The notes beneath the pieces are model-generated. The model searched no databases and was not told the origin of the DNA. It saw only the letters and a list, made by a program, of their open reading frames with translations. Made by a program: the position numbers and the translations under genes. From assembly GCA_963787185.1 (NCBI GenBank), contig CAWBCC010000013.1, forward strand, positions 372,001 through 436,000: a stretch of DNA of 64,000 bases. Direction: 5' to 3'. Positions 34,523 through 43,167 of the stretch are shown here, piece by piece. The stretch is from JAJXZP01 sp963787185 (lineage in GTDB: Bacteria; Spirochaetota; Spirochaetia; Treponematales; Rectinemataceae). The stretch's first letter is position 1. Each line of letters opens with the position of its first letter.

Positions 34523-35557
34523 ATGAAAGCTCTGGTGCTGACTCAGGACAAGAAACTCGAATACACGACAGTCCCCGATCCCCGCCCGCCGTCGGTCGGC
34601 GAAGTCTTGGTGGCCGTGAAATACGCGGGCATATGCGGCTCGGATATTCCCCGCGGCTTTCAGGGGGGGGCCTATCATTATCCGCTCATCATGGGGCACG
34701 AGTTTTCCGGCGTCGTCGAAGCGGCCGGTACGGGCTCGACCTTCTCTCGAGGAGATCGCGTCACGGCCTTCCCCCTCCTCCCCTGCGGAAGCTGCGGGGC
34801 CTGTCAGACCGGCAATTACGCACAGTGCGAACATTATGACTATTTAGGCTCCCGGCGAGACGGTAGCTTTGCGGATTTCGTCCTGGTGCCCGAAGCCAAT
34901 CTTTTTCGCATGCCGGACAAAGTGGAGCTGCTGAGCGGAGCCATGACCGAACCCTGCGCCGTGGCTCTGCACGGGGTGGAAAAGCTGAGTATACGGGCGG
35001 GGATGAGCGCCCTCGTGATCGGAGCGGGGCCGATCGGCAGCATGGCGGCCCAATGGCTCAGAATCAAGGGCTGCGGTCGGGTTTATGTCGCCGACATCGA
35101 TCGGAAGAAGCTCGACATCGCGAAGGAACTCGGATTCTTCGCCATCGATTCGAGCACGGTGGATTTGCCCGACGAGATCCGCCGACTTGAACCGCAGGGC
35201 GGCGTCGACTGTTCCGTGGAGGCTGTCGGATTGCCCGCGACATTCCTGCAGGCGCTGCAATGCGCCTCGCGCTTTGGCCAGGTCGTGTTCATGGGCAATA
35301 TACGTGGAGCTTTCACCGTGCCCCAATCCGACTTTTCGCAACTGCTTCGCAATGAGTTGGTCATCATGGGCACCTGGAACTCGAAGGTTACGCCGCGCGG
35401 CAAGGATGAATGGACGCGGGTCCTCGGCTTCATGGATACCGAAATACACGTGGCGCCTCTAGTCAGCCATAGGCCGCGGCTCTCCGAGGGCGTAGAGATC
35501 TTTTCCAGGATGGTCTCGCGGAGCGAATGGTTCAACAAGGTTGTCTTCACGATCTAG
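34523..35557 (+). CDS. zinc-dependent dehydrogenase (galactitol-1-P/sorbitol DH-like)
   Basis: 344 residues of the medium-chain dehydrogenase family. Catalytic zinc: CGSDIPRGF and MGHEFSGVVEAAG. Structural zinc: CGSCGACQTGNYAQC. NAD motif: ALVIGAGPIGSMAAQWL. It is only distantly like the ADH at 33289. Its nearest recognisable type is GatD (galactitol-1-phosphate 5-dehydrogenase), suggesting a polyol phosphate substrate; this is inference. The SD GGGGTGA lies upstream. It is transcribed divergently from the other ADH under a shared palindrome and followed by a TIM-barrel epimerase and a second RhaA. Confidence 0.85.
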   Translation: MKALVLTQDKKLEYTTVPDPRPPSVGEVLVAVKYAGICGSDIPRGFQGGAYHYPLIMGHEFSGVVEAAGTGSTFSRGDRVTAFPLLPCGSCGACQTGNYAQCEHYDYLGSRRDGSFADFVLVPEANLFRMPDKVELLSGAMTEPCAVALHGVEKLSIRAGMSALVIGAGPIGSMAAQWLRIKGCGRVYVADIDRKKLDIAKELGFFAIDSSTVDLPDEIRRLEPQGGVDCSVEAVGLPATFLQALQCASRFGQVVFMGNIRGAFTVPQSDFSQLLRNELVIMGTWNSKVTPRGKDEWTRVLGFMDTEIHVAPLVSHRPRLSEGVEIFSRMVSRSEWFNKVVFTI

Positions 35558-35623
35558 GAAGCTGTCCAAGCGGTCGGCAGGTTTTTTCTTGGAGAGGCTG
35601 CCGGCGCGCCGAGAGGGGAAAGT

Positions 35624-36607
35624 ATGAATTTCGAACTGGGTGTGAAGAGCGATCCGATAGAATACCGCTATTCGTTCGAATGGCTTTTCGCGCTCATGCG
35701 CGACTGTGGAGTCCGGAATCTCCAATTGGGGAGCTTCTTCGAGCTCTATTCTCTCGATGACACATATTTCCGCGACCTCAGGTCGGCCGCAGCTTCCTAT
35801 GGCATCGTCATTCGGAGCGTCTTCACGGCGCATCGGGAGCTTGGAGGCTTCTTTGCCGGCGATTCGCGCCTGGAAAAGGTCGCGCGGAGGAACTACGAGC
35901 GCTTGATCGAGGTGGCGGCACTGGTAGGGGCCAGTTATGCCGGGTCCAATCCCGGGGCTGTCTTTCGCGACAGAATGGCCGCCAAGGACGAAGGTATCCG
36001 ATGCTACCTGAGGCATATGAAGGAGCTCATGGGCTTCGCCAGGTCCTTGGGCCTCGAGGGACTCTGCATCGAACCCATGAGTTGCAGCGCGGAGCCGCCG
36101 TCCTTTCCCGCCGAGACGGAAGGAATGCTCCAGGTACTCTCGGCATATCACGCGAACGCGATCGAGGCGACGGTACCCGTCTATCTTTGCACAGACATCT
36201 CGCATGGACTCGCGGATCGCGACGGAAAGATCATCCATACCAATGTCGAGCTTTTCGAGGCTAACATACGCCACGCATGCGAGTTTCACATAAAAAACAC
36301 CGATGGGACCTATGGGTCGACTTTCGCTTTCGGTGCTGGGGACAGCGGTCGCGGCATCGTCGATCTCGATGCGCTCATGGAAACGGTCCATCGCCGCGAA
36401 GCGGACTGGCCCGTGCCGCTTGTCGTCGGGTACCTGGAGATCGGCGGGCCGAAGCTGGGCCGCGACTATTCGGACTATCGACTCGGTGAACAGCTTTCCG
36501 AGTCCTTGGCATCCATCCGCGCCGCGATGGAGAGGGCTTTCGGCGGCGATACGCGCGTATCCTCAATCGGCAGGGGAAAGGGCAGGTACGATGAACAAAC
36601 TCGATGA
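35624..36607 (+). CDS. TIM-barrel sugar isomerase/epimerase (xylose-isomerase-like)
   Basis: 327 residues of the AP-endonuclease-2-like TIM-barrel superfamily. LQLGSFFELYSLDDTYFRDL, GLCIEPMSCSAEPPSFPAE with the catalytic Glu, LCTDISHGLADRDG with metal-binding Asp and His, and ACEFHIKNTDGTYGS are typical of sugar epimerases. The final 17 nt overlap the start of the second RhaA gene. The substrate is unknown. It sits with a polyol dehydrogenase and a rhamnose-isomerase paralogue, so a ketose or 6-deoxyketose is plausible. Confidence 0.78.
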   Translation: MNFELGVKSDPIEYRYSFEWLFALMRDCGVRNLQLGSFFELYSLDDTYFRDLRSAAASYGIVIRSVFTAHRELGGFFAGDSRLEKVARRNYERLIEVAALVGASYAGSNPGAVFRDRMAAKDEGIRCYLRHMKELMGFARSLGLEGLCIEPMSCSAEPPSFPAETEGMLQVLSAYHANAIEATVPVYLCTDISHGLADRDGKIIHTNVELFEANIRHACEFHIKNTDGTYGSTFAFGAGDSGRGIVDLDALMETVHRREADWPVPLVVGYLEIGGPKLGRDYSDYRLGEQLSESLASIRAAMERAFGGDTRVSSIGRGKGRYDEQTR

Positions 36608-37865
36608 CTCGATCATGAAGACCTACGATCTGGCGCGCGAGCGCTACGCTGAAATCGGCCTGGACGCCGAGGCTGCCATGAAGAAGGTCGACGCGGTGCC
36701 CATCTCTCTGCACTGCTGGCAGGGAGACGACGTCGGCGGTTTCGAACGTCCGGGTGCGGTCCTCGCCGGAGGCGGCATTCAGACCACGGGCAACTACCCG
36801 GGCAAGGCGTGCAACGTATCGGAACTCCGGTCCGACATCGAAGAGGTGCTGGCCCTGGTGCCGGGCGCCAAACGTCTTTCCCTCCATGCGTCCTACGGGG
36901 ACTTCGGCGGCAAAAAGATCGACCGCGACGCCGTGGAGGCCGGTCATTTCGCCGAGTGGATGTCCTGGGCCCGGACGCACTCTCTGGGTCTGGATTTCAA
37001 CGCGACGCTTTTCTCCCATCCTCTGGCCGCGGACGGCTACACGCTCTCCCACCGTGATCAGGCGGTGCGCTCCTTCTGGATCGAGCACGTCAAGCGCGCG
37101 AGGGCCGTCGCCGCAGCCATGGGAAAGTCGCAGGGCGATCCCTGCATGCACAACACGTGGATACCAGACGGCGCCAAGGACAGTCCCGTGGACCGCCGGG
37201 GGTATCGTGCGCGTCTTCTGGAATCTCTCGATAATATCTTCGAGGAGCGGCATACGGAGCGCGAGCTTGAGGACTCGGTCGAGGGGAAGTTGTTCGGCAT
37301 AGGTTCCGAGTCCTTCGTAGTGGGTTCGCACGAGTTCTATCTCGGCTATGCGGCGACGCGTCGGCTTTTTCTGACGCTCGACATGGGGCACTACCACCCG
37401 ACGGAGAGCGTGGCGGACAAGATCAGCGCCGTCCTTCCCTTCGTGCCGGGGATACTTCTCCATGTGAGCCGCGGGGTCCGCTGGGACTCCGACCATGTGG
37501 TGGTACAGTCCGACGAACTCATGGACATGGTCCGCGAAATCGTGCGTTCGGGACAGATTTCGCGCGTCAGGGTGGGTCTCGACTATTTCGATGCGTCGAT
37601 CAACAGGATCGGGGCCTGGGCGATCGGTGCGCGTGCGACGCGCCGCGCGCTCCTCGCCGCGTCGCTGGAGCCGCATGACGCACTTATTGCAGCAGACGCG
37701 GCCGGTGACGGGTTCGCGCGGCTCGCCCTGCTCGAGGAGTCGAAGTGCCTGCCGTGGAACGCCGTCTGGGACGAATACTGCCTGCGCTCGGGTGTGCCCG
37801 CCGACCGCGACCTCGTCGGCGCGGTCCATGCCTATGAACATGGCGTTCTTTCAAAAAGGGGCTAG
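36591..37865 (+). CDS. rhaA: L-rhamnose isomerase paralogue
   Basis: 424 residues, clearly homologous to the RhaA at 20626 along its whole length. VPISLHCWQGDDVGGFERPG, GLDFNATLFSHP, HNTWIPDGAKDSPVDR, FVVGSHEFYLGYA, LDMGHYHPTESVADKISA and RGVRWDSDHVVVQSDE retain the metal-site pattern. ATG 36591 overlaps the previous gene by 17 nt; the upstream frame belongs to that gene. GGGGAAAGGG precedes it. A second intact copy in a different operon may act on another aldose such as L-lyxose, L-mannose or D-allose, all known side substrates of RhaA enzymes. Confidence 0.9.
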   Translation: MNKLDDSIMKTYDLARERYAEIGLDAEAAMKKVDAVPISLHCWQGDDVGGFERPGAVLAGGGIQTTGNYPGKACNVSELRSDIEEVLALVPGAKRLSLHASYGDFGGKKIDRDAVEAGHFAEWMSWARTHSLGLDFNATLFSHPLAADGYTLSHRDQAVRSFWIEHVKRARAVAAAMGKSQGDPCMHNTWIPDGAKDSPVDRRGYRARLLESLDNIFEERHTERELEDSVEGKLFGIGSESFVVGSHEFYLGYAATRRLFLTLDMGHYHPTESVADKISAVLPFVPGILLHVSRGVRWDSDHVVVQSDELMDMVREIVRSGQISRVRVGLDYFDASINRIGAWAIGARATRRALLAASLEPHDALIAADAAGDGFARLALLEESKCLPWNAVWDEYCLRSGVPADRDLVGAVHAYEHGVLSKRG

Positions 37866-37980
37866 GGAAGAATCAAGGGAAAGCTCGACATCGTAGCGGG
37901 CAGGTCGGATTCGTACGGGATCGCGACTTGCTGGGTTCACACTCCTCGCATAGAATTGAACTATAGCCAGGAGGCCCCAG

Positions 37981-38892
37981 ACGGACGAGAGCAAGAGCTT
38001 CTTCCGCTACCTCGCCTACAGCGAAGAGGACGAAAAATGGCGGATCGTCTGCACGGACGCGGGCCGGTGCGAGATCGGACCGCGAACCGAGTATCCCCCC
38101 AACAAGGATGCCCATCCGCGGCGGTTCAAGTCGGTTGCGGTGGGTCGAATTCTCAATGAGTATCAGATCATCTACATAACCAAGGGATCGGGTTCCTTCG
38201 AGACCGACGGGAGACTGTACAAGGTCGGGCCGGGCTCCGTCATGTTTCTATTCCCCGGAGTCAGGCACGTCTACAAGCCCGATTTCGAGATAGGCTGGAC
38301 GGAGCATTGGGTGGGCTGCAGGGGGGCCTATGCCGACAATTTGGTGACCCAGGGCTTCATTTCGCCCGGCCGACCCGTCTTCGAGGTCGGTCTCCAAAAC
38401 CGGATACTGGAACTCTTCGCGAAGATTCTGGATCTGGCCCGCGACCAGGAGCCTCTGTACCAGATACGGGCAAGCTCGCTGATTCTGGCCCTCGTCGCGG
38501 AGATTCTCGCCTTCGACCGTAAGGCGGCTCAATTCAGCCACTCCGAGCGGCTCGTGCAGAAGGCCAAGTTTCTAATGGAAGAAAACATTTACGGCGAGAT
38601 AAACCTGCCCGCGATCTGCGAAACCCTCGGCGTGAGCTCCTCCCACCTCAACGAGGTATTCAAGGCCTACACCGCGATGACTCCCTACCAGTATTACATC
38701 AGCATCAAATTGCAGAAGGCCAAAGAGCTGCTCGAACGGAGCGACCCCGTGATCAAGGAAGTGGCTTTCCGCCTGGGGTTCAAGGACGAGTACTACTTCT
38801 CGCGGCTGTTCAAGAGCAAGACGGGAGTCACGCCCTCGAAGTGGAGCGCCCGCTCCACGGCGGATACGGAGCCCGACGACCCGGCGCCCTGA
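37981..38892 (+). CDS. AraC-family regulator with apparent ACG start
   Basis: About 303 residues if initiation is at ACG 37981. AGGAGG (37969-37974) lies 6 nt before this ACG, and the sequence from TDESKSFFRYLAYSEEDEKW onward aligns with the N-terminus of the AraC protein at 19549-20520. An in-frame TGA at 37957-37959 excludes a longer form, and there is no ATG, GTG or TTG between. The next good start, GTG 38140, would remove 53 residues of the cupin domain. The C-terminal HTH pair is intact (CETLGVSSSHLNEVFKAYTA, EVAFRLGFKDEYYFSRLFKS). It likely regulates the adjacent second RhaA/ADH operon or the importer locus. Confidence 0.75.
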   Translation, partial: TDESKSFFRYLAYSEEDEKWRIVCTDAGRCEIGPRTEYPPNKDAHPRRFKSVAVGRILNEYQIIYITKGSGSFETDGRLYKVGPGSVMFLFPGVRHVYKPDFEIGWTEHWVGCRGAYADNLVTQGFISPGRPVFEVGLQNRILELFAKILDLARDQEPLYQIRASSLILALVAEILAFDRKAAQFSHSERLVQKAKFLMEENIYGEINLPAICETLGVSSSHLNEVFKAYTAMTPYQYYISIKLQKAKELLERSDPVIKEVAFRLGFKDEYYFSRLFKSKTGVTPSKWSARSTADTEPDDPAP

Positions 38893-39078
38893 TCGGGCGG
38901 CCCGTCGGCACGCCCCACCGTGGCCCTCCGGAACCTCGTATAACTATGACTATGTAGGGGGTACCCCAACATTCATGCAACCAGATGCAAACTGACTAAT
39001 TGACTGAATTAGCCATTCATGCCCCAAGGTTATCGGGGAATTCCCTGTCTGCTCTATTCTATTCGACGACACTCCTCA

Positions 39079-39279
39079 TTAGGCCGTAAGAGCCTTCACA
39101 ACTTCTGCGACCGCGTCTTTATCCAGGAGAGCTCCTCGGACGTACTTCTGCAATATCATCGAGGCGAGGGTCTGGTAGGGTATGCCTTCGGCCTCGGCCG
39201 TTGCCCTATCAAGGTGCTCGAGCTCGCGCTCCTCCTCATCCAGGAAGGTAAAATTCGGAACAGGCTTTTTCTTGCTCAT
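39079..39279 (-). CDS. CopG-like antitoxin
   Basis: 66 residues: SKKKPVPNFTFLDEEERELE and GIPYQTLASMILQKYVRGAL form the ribbon-helix-helix of CopG-type antitoxins paired with RelE/BrnT-like toxins. GGAGGCGAAGG precedes the ATG. No credible toxin gene is adjacent on either side: the upstream minus strand to 39519 has only a 35-codon ORF of unclear meaning (39298-39405). It is therefore an orphan antitoxin or the survivor of a decayed pair. Confidence 0.7.
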   Translation of the reverse strand: MSKKKPVPNFTFLDEEERELEHLDRATAEAEGIPYQTLASMILQKYVRGALLDKDAVAEVVKALTA

Positions 39280-39519
39280 CCTTCGCCTCCGTACTGATCA
39301 TTCAGATCCCGGCTCGTATGACGCGAGCATCTCTCGAAGCGTGTTCGCGACCTCTTCGCGCCGGCGGACGGCTCGAGCAGCTCCGCCCCCGCCGGACCGA
39401 GCCATCTGACGAGATCGACAAGGCCCATCGTTCTATCGAGTCTGTTCATGAAAAATCTTCCTAAAGTATGACATGCCTTGTCGGATGCGACCACTATCAT
39501 CTGCCGTATGGAGGGAATC

Positions 39520-39846
39520 ATGAACACTAGTTTATGTTTCGATGGGTTTGCGGCCATTCCTCAAGGGACTGCCGCCGTTCGAGAAAAGGCCGGACGCTCG
39601 GAGAGTCGGCCCAACCCCACGCTCCGTTTGGTTTTGCTCCATAATGAGGTGTTTCTCCTGCCGCGTTCTTCCCGGGTGCTGCAGGTCCTATCGGGGAAGG
39701 CCTGGGTCTCGTTCGAGGGAGAGGATCGTATCATTGAGAGCGGCGACAGTCTGGCTCTTTCCCGGGCGAGGAATGGAGCCGTCATTTCGGCAACGGGCAA
39801 AGAAGCCCTCCTTTTCGAGGTCACCCGAGGGGAGCTCGATACATGA
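39520..39846 (+). CDS. DUF2917 domain protein
   Basis: 108 residues. The central LRLVLLHNEVFLLPRSSRVL and VLSGKAWVSFEGEDRIIESG plus DSLALSRARNG match DUF2917, a small beta-rich cupin-like family of unknown function. ATG 39520 has GGAGGG 4 nt upstream; ATG 39508 is an alternative. The TGA overlaps the ATG of a 37-codon ORF (ATGA), so the two are translationally coupled. Confidence 0.65.
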   Translation: MNTSLCFDGFAAIPQGTAAVREKAGRSESRPNPTLRLVLLHNEVFLLPRSSRVLQVLSGKAWVSFEGEDRIIESGDSLALSRARNGAVISATGKEALLFEVTRGELDT

Positions 39847-39956
39847 ACGTCAACTGGTATTTGGCCTACGAAATGTTCAAGCAGCGCGAGGCGGAAATGC
39901 TGCGCCGGCTTGATCTGAGCAAGGGGTCGAGCCTGCCGCGATCCCTTCCCCGATGA
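39843..39956 (+). CDS. 37-residue protein coupled to the DUF2917 gene
   Basis: The ORF begins at ATG 39843, inside the stop of the DUF2917 gene, and ends at TGA 39954-39956. The peptide is NVNWYLAYEMFKQREAEMLR followed by RLDLSKGSSLPRSLPR: an amphipathic helix with a basic, proline-containing tail. It is too short for family recognition. The ATGA overlap and GC3-rich codons support expression. It may be a partner of the DUF2917 protein. Confidence 0.5.
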   Translation: MNVNWYLAYEMFKQREAEMLRRLDLSKGSSLPRSLPR

Positions 39957-40031
39957 CAGGACCCCTCCGCCGGCATGCCAGGAGAAAATCCACAGGGAGA
40001 CAGGGCGGGTGCGCCCTACCGGGCGCACAAC

Positions 40032-40062
40032 AAAAAAGGGGCCGTCCATGCCGGACGGCCCC
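40032..40062 (-). terminator. Rho-independent terminator of the second importer operon
   Basis: On the minus strand GGGGCCGTCC/GGACGGCCCC (40053-40062 with 40038-40047, 5-nt loop) is followed by six T (40032-40037), 24 nt after the binding-protein stop. A second small dyad GTGCGCCC/GGGCGCAC (40009-40028) lies just beyond. Confidence 0.9.
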
Positions 40063-40085
40063 TCGAGGCTATCGTGTCGGTCGGA

Positions 40086-41087
40086 TCAGTAGACGGACTT
40101 CCACTCCTCGATGTTTTTCTTGTCGAACTTGAAGGGGGGCCCGAGCAGGACTTCGGTGCCGCCGTCGGGGGCCTTGGTGATCGTATAGTCGCCCAGGCGT
40201 CCGGCGGAGAACTTGTCGCCGACGGCTCCGGTGATGGTGCCCTTCACGAGGGCGGTGGCGACGTAGGCGCCGAGGTAGCCGACATCGATCGGGTTCCAGA
40301 GGAACATGTAGGGGCAGGCGCCGTTCTCGATGTAGGTCGCCATCTCGGAAGGCAGGCCGAGACCGGTTATGAATACTTTGCCGATGAGGCCTTTGTCGGT
40401 GATCACCTTGCCCGCCGCCGCGATGCCGACGGTGGTCGGAGCGATGATGCACTTCAGGTGCGGGAAGGCCTGGAGGAGTCCCTCGGTCTCGGATACGGAC
40501 TTGTCGCGGAGGTCGTCGCCGTAGGCGACCTTCACGAGCTTGACGTCCTTGTACTTGGGCAGGGCCAGCTCCTGCTTCATGTAGGAGATCCAGAGATTCT
40601 GGTTCGATGCCTGGCTGGTCGCGGAGAGGATGGCGATCTCTCCCTTGCCGCCGATCATGTCATAGGCCGCCTGCACCAGGGTCTTGCCAATCTTGACGGA
40701 GTCGGCCTGGTTGACGTGGGTGAGGCGCGCCGCCGGGTTGACCGACGAATCGAGCGAGAAGACCTTGATTCCCGCGGCCGTGGCCTGTTGGAGGACGGGC
40801 GTCAGCGCATCGAAGTCGTTGCCCACGATGCAGATCGAGGCCACGTTCTGGGCGATGAGCTGCTGGATGATCGCGATCTGGGCCTCGGCGGTGGGCTGAT
40901 CGGGGGCGCGCAGGATGGCCGTGAAGCCCTGCTCCTCGATGCCGGCCTTGAAGCCCGACATTTGCTTCTCGCCGTAGGGGTTGCCCGTGTTCTTGAACAC
41001 GATGGCGTAGCTCTGCGCGACGAGGGTCGTCGCCGCGACGCTCATGACTGCGAGGATCATGATCGCCTTCACGAAAGACTTTCTCAT
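40086..41087 (-). CDS. ABC transporter sugar-binding protein (RhaS/LsrB-like)
   Basis: 333 residues. The signal peptide is RKSFVKAIMILAVMSVAATT with cleavage near VAQ-SY. The type I periplasmic-binding fold includes VFKNTGNPYGEKQMSGFKAG, IQQLIAQNVASICIVGNDFD and FSLDSSVNPAARLTHVNQAD; these are close to the rhamnose-binding RhaS class. It is the last gene of its operon on the minus strand and is followed directly by a terminator, in contrast to the plus-strand operons where the binding protein comes first. It is not a close duplicate of the binding protein at 22113. Confidence 0.87.
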   Translation of the reverse strand: MRKSFVKAIMILAVMSVAATTLVAQSYAIVFKNTGNPYGEKQMSGFKAGIEEQGFTAILRAPDQPTAEAQIAIIQQLIAQNVASICIVGNDFDALTPVLQQATAAGIKVFSLDSSVNPAARLTHVNQADSVKIGKTLVQAAYDMIGGKGEIAILSATSQASNQNLWISYMKQELALPKYKDVKLVKVAYGDDLRDKSVSETEGLLQAFPHLKCIIAPTTVGIAAAGKVITDKGLIGKVFITGLGLPSEMATYIENGACPYMFLWNPIDVGYLGAYVATALVKGTITGAVGDKFSAGRLGDYTITKAPDGGTEVLLGPPFKFDKKNIEEWKSVY

Positions 41088-41100
41088 CTTCTCTCCTCCT

Positions 41101-42138
41101 CTATGCTTTCTCGTCCGGCCCCTTGCCCTGCGCGATCACTTTCGCGCCGGGCGGAGCCGAGCGTCGATGCCTGCCTGAGCGTAGATTGAGCACCAGTACC
41201 GACAGGATCAGGAGCGATCCGACTATTATGAGCAGCACGTTCGCCGTGATGTTGACGAGACCGAGGCCGTAGTTGAGGTAGCCGATGATGAAGACGGCGA
41301 GAATCGGGCCTCCGATCCTCCCCGACCCGCCCGAGGTGCTCACGCCGCCGAGAACCACCATCGCGATGACCGAGAGCTCGTAGCCCAGAGCCACGTTCGG
41401 CCGCGTGGAGCCCATGCGGGACGTCAGGAAGAGGGAGGTGAAACCGGCCATCAGCCCGGTCAGCGCGCTCACGACGAGTATCACCGAGTCGGTCTTGATG
41501 CCGGAGTAGCGCGCCGCCGTGAGATTGTTGCCCATGGCGAAGACTTTTCGGCCGAAGCTCGTCTTGTGCAGGAGGAGGCCGAAGACGAGGGCGCAGACCG
41601 CGAAGACGATGAGGATGAAGGGGATATGCCCCACGGAGCCCCAGCTGAGGAAGGAGAACCATTTCGGGAAGTGGCCGGAAGCCTGGTCCTGGAGGATCAC
41701 GTAGGCGATGCCGCGGTAGATGATCATCGTGGCGAGTGTGACGATGACCGCCGAAAGTTCCTTGAACTTGACCATGATGAGCCCGTTGAAGTAGCCGCAG
41801 GCCGTGCCCACGGCGAGGCATAGGAGTATGGCCAGCGGCATCGGCAGCCCGGCGTTGAAACTGACCGCCATCACGACGGCCGAGAGGGCGACGGTGGAGG
41901 CGACCGAAATATCGATATTGCCCAGGATGATCACGAAGGTCATCGGCATCACGAGGAAGGCCATGTCGAGGAAGGAGTTCGTCGAGCCGATGAGACCGCG
42001 GAAATTGAGATAGTAGCGCGAAATCGAGCCGTTGATGACGTTGACGAGTATGAAAATGAGGACGAGGAGCCATTCCCACTGGAAGAAGAAGCGCTTGAGG
42101 CTCCTCGGCCTGTCTATGCTGATGGATCGTTCGGACAT
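41101..42138 (-). CDS. sugar ABC permease (RbsC/RhaQ type)
   Basis: 345 residues of BPD_transp_2: LGNIDISVASTVALSAVVMA and IAMVVLGGVSTSGGSGRIGG are diagnostic. About ten hydrophobic helices and a basic C-terminal tail (RSGRHRRSAPPG) are present. It lies between the other permease (12-nt gap) and the binding protein (13-nt gap), forming the channel with the next upstream gene. Confidence 0.9.
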   Translation of the reverse strand: MSERSISIDRPRSLKRFFFQWEWLLVLIFILVNVINGSISRYYLNFRGLIGSTNSFLDMAFLVMPMTFVIILGNIDISVASTVALSAVVMAVSFNAGLPMPLAILLCLAVGTACGYFNGLIMVKFKELSAVIVTLATMIIYRGIAYVILQDQASGHFPKWFSFLSWGSVGHIPFILIVFAVCALVFGLLLHKTSFGRKVFAMGNNLTAARYSGIKTDSVILVVSALTGLMAGFTSLFLTSRMGSTRPNVALGYELSVIAMVVLGGVSTSGGSGRIGGPILAVFIIGYLNYGLGLVNITANVLLIIVGSLLILSVLVLNLRSGRHRRSAPPGAKVIAQGKGPDEKA

Positions 42139-42150
42139 CGATGGTAGCCC

Positions 42151-43167
42151 CTATATGGCGCGCTTGCGGAGCGCGAGCCGCTGATTGTTCCTCTTGACCG
42201 CGACGTTGGTGAGGACGGCGGCGAGGATGACGATGCCCTGGATGAACTGCTGCCAGAAGGGCGAGACATTGATGAGAGGCAGCGCGTTGTTGAGCATACC
42301 GAGGAGGATCGTGCCCAGGATGAGGCCCGAAACCTTGCCGGAGCCTCCCGATATGCTGACCCCCCCGAGAACGCAGGCGGCGATCACGTTGAGCTCGTAG
42401 CCCAGGGCCGTGTCGCCCTGGGCCGAAGCGAACTTGCTGACCCAGAGGACTCCGGCCAGGCCGGCCAGGATGCCCATCACGGCGTACACGAGCCAGAGGA
42501 GCTTGCGCCTGGGTATGCCCGAAACGTCCGCGGCTTCGGGATTGGAGCCTATCGCGTAGATCCTGCGGCCGGTCTTGGTGTGGCTCACGAAATACCAGAA
42601 CAGCACGAAGATGACGAAGGCGATGAGGACGAGGTTGTTTATGCCGAAGGTCGTGCCGGTCGAGAGGGACGTGAAGCCCTTGGACATCTGATAGGAACTC
42701 ACCCACTGGCCCTTGCTCTCGATGTAGGTGAGTCCCCGCACGATGTTCATCATGCCGAGGGTCGCGATGATCGGAAGGACATTGAATCGTGCCACGAGGA
42801 GGCCGATCACCGAGCCGATGACGAGTCCCACCGCCATGCCCTCGAGCACCGAGAGGAGCGGGCTGATGCCGGGGACGGCCATGCCGGTGAGCGCGCTCGT
42901 CATGCCGGCGAGGGCGATCGTGGCGCCGATCGAGAGGTCGATGCCGCCCGTGATGAGGACGAGCATCATGCCCACGGAGAGGATGCCGAGGATGGCGGTG
43001 TTGTCCAGGAGGTCCTTGATGTTCCCCAGCGTGAGGAAGCTGTGATTGCGGAGCTGGAACGCGATGCTCAGAACCACGATGAACACGAGGAGGCCCAGCT
43101 CGCGGAAGCCCTCCCCGGAGCGGACGACGCGCGCTCGCGCCCTTCCTTCTTTGATTTCGCCGCTCAT
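42151..43167 (-). CDS. sugar ABC permease (RbsC/RhaP type)
   Basis: 338 residues of BPD_transp_2: ITGGIDLSIGATIALAGMTS and VIAACVLGGVSISGGSGKVS, with multiple helices. I place the start at ATG 43165-43167, which overlaps the stop of the ATPase gene by 4 nt (ATGA). The open frame extends further upstream but reads in a wrong frame through the ATPase gene. It is the partner of the permease at 41101-42138. Confidence 0.9.
   Translation of the reverse strand: MSGEIKEGRARARVVRSGEGFRELGLLVFIVVLSIAFQLRNHSFLTLGNIKDLLDNTAILGILSVGMMLVLITGGIDLSIGATIALAGMTSALTGMAVPGISPLLSVLEGMAVGLVIGSVIGLLVARFNVLPIIATLGMMNIVRGLTYIESKGQWVSSYQMSKGFTSLSTGTTFGINNLVLIAFVIFVLFWYFVSHTKTGRRIYAIGSNPEAADVSGIPRRKLLWLVYAVMGILAGLAGVLWVSKFASAQGDTALGYELNVIAACVLGGVSISGGSGKVSGLILGTILLGMLNNALPLINVSPFWQQFIQGIVILAAVLTNVAVKRNNQRLALRKRAI

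Noticed and set aside
39298..39405. 35-codon minus-strand ORF upstream of the CopG-like antitoxin as its toxin
   Set aside because: Too short for a toxin, no SD and no recognisable fold, although the last 20 residues look helix-like.
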